Of a stretch of DNA of 64,000 nucleotides, positions 62,263 through 64,000 are shown one piece after another. A program made the translations under genes and the position numbers. The notes below the pieces were generated by a model that saw only the letters and a list, made by a program, of their open reading frames with translations, was not told where the DNA came from and made no database searches. This DNA is from JBKQVT01 sp963727245 (GTDB lineage Bacteria; Planctomycetota; Planctomycetia; Pirellulales; Thermoguttaceae). The first letter of the stretch is position 1; the number at the start of each line of letters is the position of its first letter. The DNA is taken from contig CAVSFO010000013.1 in assembly GCA_963727245.1 (NCBI GenBank), positions 62,001-126,000 on the forward strand, given 5' to 3'.

Positions 62263-63504
62263 TCAGAGGAAATTCATCACCGCGTCGCACTCCTGATCGC
62301 CGTCGCGGCTCTTGAAGTAGACGGTGACGTCGCCGTCGGAGCTGACTTTGATGGGCCGCCCGCCCCAGAGAAACGCCGACCGGGCGGCCGTGGTCCGCGC
62401 CCCCAACTGGTTTCCCACGCTGGGATGCGAGCGGACCAGGGCCCCGACCGCCAAGAGGTGCTCGTCGTCGAAAACCACCGCGCCGTCGACGCAGGCCATC
62501 TCGATGAGCCGCCGCTTCCGCTTCAGCGAGCCGGTCTTCTTGCCCACGGCAATGTCTTCGATGGAGCGGCCGATGAGGGCCTGGCCGCAGGCCAGCGGCG
62601 GCAGCGCGGCCGGGTCCGCCTGTTCCTCGGAAAAAATAATGCTCTCCGGGTTGAGCACACGCTCGGCGATGCGGTGCTCGGGGTCGTAGATCAGCAGGGC
62701 GCCCTGGCGGCGAAAACTCAGGTCGAACACCACCTCGAACAGGTTCGCGCCCACGTGAGGATTGCCCAGACAGTAGGAAAGGCCGTTGCGGAAGGTGCGG
62801 ACATCGTAGACCTTCCATTTCCGTTTTCTTCTCGTGGCCAGCAGGCCCGCCTTGTTCATGATGATCAGGTCGCCCTGGGTTGTGAGGTGGGCGGAGATGT
62901 CCGTGTCGTCCATGATGCTGTGGATGGGGTGCAGAAACTCCGGATAGAACTTGCCGCAGGCCGCCTGGTTCCCCTGCGGCCATTCGACTTCGCCATAGTG
63001 CATGAGGCGCAGATCGCCGTCCACGGCAAGGTAGGAGAAAGGCGAGGAGGCCAACTGGTCGAAGAATTTCTGCAAGCGTGCGGCGGAAATGTCCCCCACC
63101 CCGGCCCCGGCCCGGATGATCAGGTTCAGCGACACCGGCTGGTTCTCGTACGTCCGCCGCGCCACCGTCTCCAGGTACTTCACCAGCCGGGGCCAATCCG
63201 TGGTTGCCGAGTGCATTCGCAGCCAGTCGATCGCGCAGCTCTCCAAGAAAACGTCGATGAGACTGGGAAAATTGATGAAGTGTTCCAGCGGCAGTTCCTT
63301 GGTCCGGGCGGAGACCCTGGCCAGAAAGGCGCTGAGATTGGGAGTGAGTTTGCGGTGGTTGCAAAAGTAGCTGGTATGGTCCCCCACCGGCACGCCATAG
63401 CGCTCCGGGCCGCAGTCGGCATCATACCAATGGGGGACGAGCCGTATGATTTCACGGCCGATTTCCGCTTCGGTCACCGCGCGAAGCACGTCCTGGGGGG
63501 TCAT
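62263..63504 (-). CDS. DisA_N (diadenylate cyclase)-like protein, diverged
   Basis: 413 residues, intact, from the ATG at 63504. The N-terminal 250 residues have RYGVPVGDHTSYFCNHRKLT, LEHFINFPSLIDVFLESCAI and WDVR-like stretches, with no named domain (possibly a sensor of the DACNV type). From residue about 265 the sequence is DAC-like: GALLIYDPEHRIAERVLNP, PLACGQALIGRSIEDIAVG, RLIEMACVDGAVVFDDEHLL and AVGALV, then ARTTAARSAFLWGG. In canonical cyclases the DGA and RHR motifs bind ATP; DGA is kept but RHR is replaced by RTTA, so activity is doubtful. It may bind or sense a nucleotide rather than make it. Confidence 0.5.
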   Translation of the reverse strand: MTPQDVLRAVTEAEIGREIIRLVPHWYDADCGPERYGVPVGDHTSYFCNHRKLTPNLSAFLARVSARTKELPLEHFINFPSLIDVFLESCAIDWLRMHSATTDWPRLVKYLETVARRTYENQPVSLNLIIRAGAGVGDISAARLQKFFDQLASSPFSYLAVDGDLRLMHYGEVEWPQGNQAACGKFYPEFLHPIHSIMDDTDISAHLTTQGDLIIMNKAGLLATRRKRKWKVYDVRTFRNGLSYCLGNPHVGANLFEVVFDLSFRRQGALLIYDPEHRIAERVLNPESIIFSEEQADPAALPPLACGQALIGRSIEDIAVGKKTGSLKRKRRLIEMACVDGAVVFDDEHLLAVGALVRSHPSVGNQLGARTTAARSAFLWGGRPIKVSSDGDVTVYFKSRDGDQECDAVMNFL

Positions 63505-63560
63505 AGGGCGGATGATACCGGAAACCCGCCCCCGGCCCAATAGCTTTTCCGCCGGGCCCG

Positions 63561-64000
63561 TCAGGCCTCCGGCGGCGGGCGCCGGCCCATGTTGCGGGCC
63601 TTTTCCAGGATCGCCGGCCGGGCCTCCTCCATCAACTCGCGAAGATCGCCCTCGTAGCGCAAGGTCCGCTCCGCGAAGCTGCGGCGCTCGATCGCTCCCA
63701 GGAACCGCCCGCGAAACTCGACCAGGTTCGAGCCGTAGATGTGGAAGCTGTCGGCCATGTGGCAATAGCGGCCCAACTGGACCGGCATTCCGGAAAGCTC
63801 GCCGATGCGGGCGGCGATTTTCGCCTGCAACTGCACCAGGGCGAACATGTTCATGAAGGCCGCCCGATAGGCGTCGTTGGACCGGAAGCGGACGTTCATG
63901 CTCAGCCGCCGCGCGGCGTCCTGTGGAATGATCCGGCACCAGATGCTTTGCAGGCAGGCCGGATCGTAGCAGCCGCTGTCCTCCCAAACTTTCCAGGTGA
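63561..64000 (-). CDS. Thymidylate-synthase-like protein, partial
   Basis: The 5' end lies beyond the window. The visible 146 residues read through WKVWEDSGCYDPACLQSIWC and RIIPQDAARRLSMNVRFRSN, then FMNMFALVQLQAKIAARIGE and GRYCHMADSFHIYG. The R..SND..RAAFMN..AL...Q..IA pattern followed by H...DSFHIYG matches the second half of thymidylate synthases (R-x-S-N-D, and the H-x-Y near the end). It would methylate dUMP to dTMP. The C-terminal tail is longer and different from ThyA, so a related hydroxymethylase or an uncharacterised branch is possible. Ends at 63561. Confidence 0.6.
   Translation of the reverse strand, partial: TWKVWEDSGCYDPACLQSIWCRIIPQDAARRLSMNVRFRSNDAYRAAFMNMFALVQLQAKIAARIGELSGMPVQLGRYCHMADSFHIYGSNLVEFRGRFLGAIERRSFAERTLRYEGDLRELMEEARPAILEKARNMGRRPPPEA

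Overview
The window looks like a high-GC planctomycete chromosome, probably Pirellulales-like. This is inferred from the gene content: a DUF1080 secreted hydrolase, a DUF4175-type membrane protein with a Q-rich tail, a Gld-type ABC transporter with a DUF4340 protein, WaaP-like kinase, TPR and LRR membrane proteins, and a large load of short palindromic intergenic repeats. There is no rRNA gene to confirm it.

Layout. 1-10.6 kb: a broken unknown gene, DUF5677 and DinD genes, small exported proteins, L-aspartate oxidase (nadB, broken), and the DUF4175/Q-rich pair. 11-18 kb: NAD-type isocitrate dehydrogenase, a coiled-coil/TPR membrane protein, a GT-C glycosyltransferase, and a DUF1080 protein. 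18-24 kb: a GldA-like ATPase, a GldF-GldG fusion and a DUF4340 protein in one operon. 24-31 kb: UDP-sugar pyrophosphorylase, a Wzz-like lipoprotein, a small unknown, a MORN+CAP protein, a WaaP-like kinase, a GGDEF cyclase, then tRNA-Asp.

31.3-44.9 kb is a 13.6-kb integrative element inside tRNA-Asp, bounded by an exact 46-bp direct repeat. All its genes run on the minus strand: unknowns, an AlpA/excisionase-type HTH, a Cys-rich miniprotein, a DUF669-like protein, an archaeo-eukaryotic-type primase, a DnaB-like ATPase, an HTH protein, a type III restriction-modification pair (mod-res), an XRE-like regulator and a tyrosine integrase. There are no capsid, portal, terminase or conjugation genes, so it resembles a self-replicating satellite or cryptic island that carries defence cargo.

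45-64 kb: a small exported helical protein, a TPR/GT-C membrane protein, a decayed DUF4241 gene in AT-rich DNA, a thiamine-diphosphate decarboxylase, an SGNH-like protein, a fused dehydratase activase/dehydratase protein, two paralogous LRR membrane proteins, an ACT-domain protein followed by a UroD/MtaA-family protein, a TPR lipoprotein, a diverged DisA_N-like protein and a partial thymidylate-synthase-like gene.

Two properties cut across the window. First, many genes are broken by single-base indels, mostly insertions when the conserved frame is restored, and most densely in the element. This points to uncorrected long-read error more than to decay, so coordinates of broken genes are given for the inferred whole gene. 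Second, at least five families of palindromic repeats are scattered between genes, and three copies lie in frame inside coding sequence.
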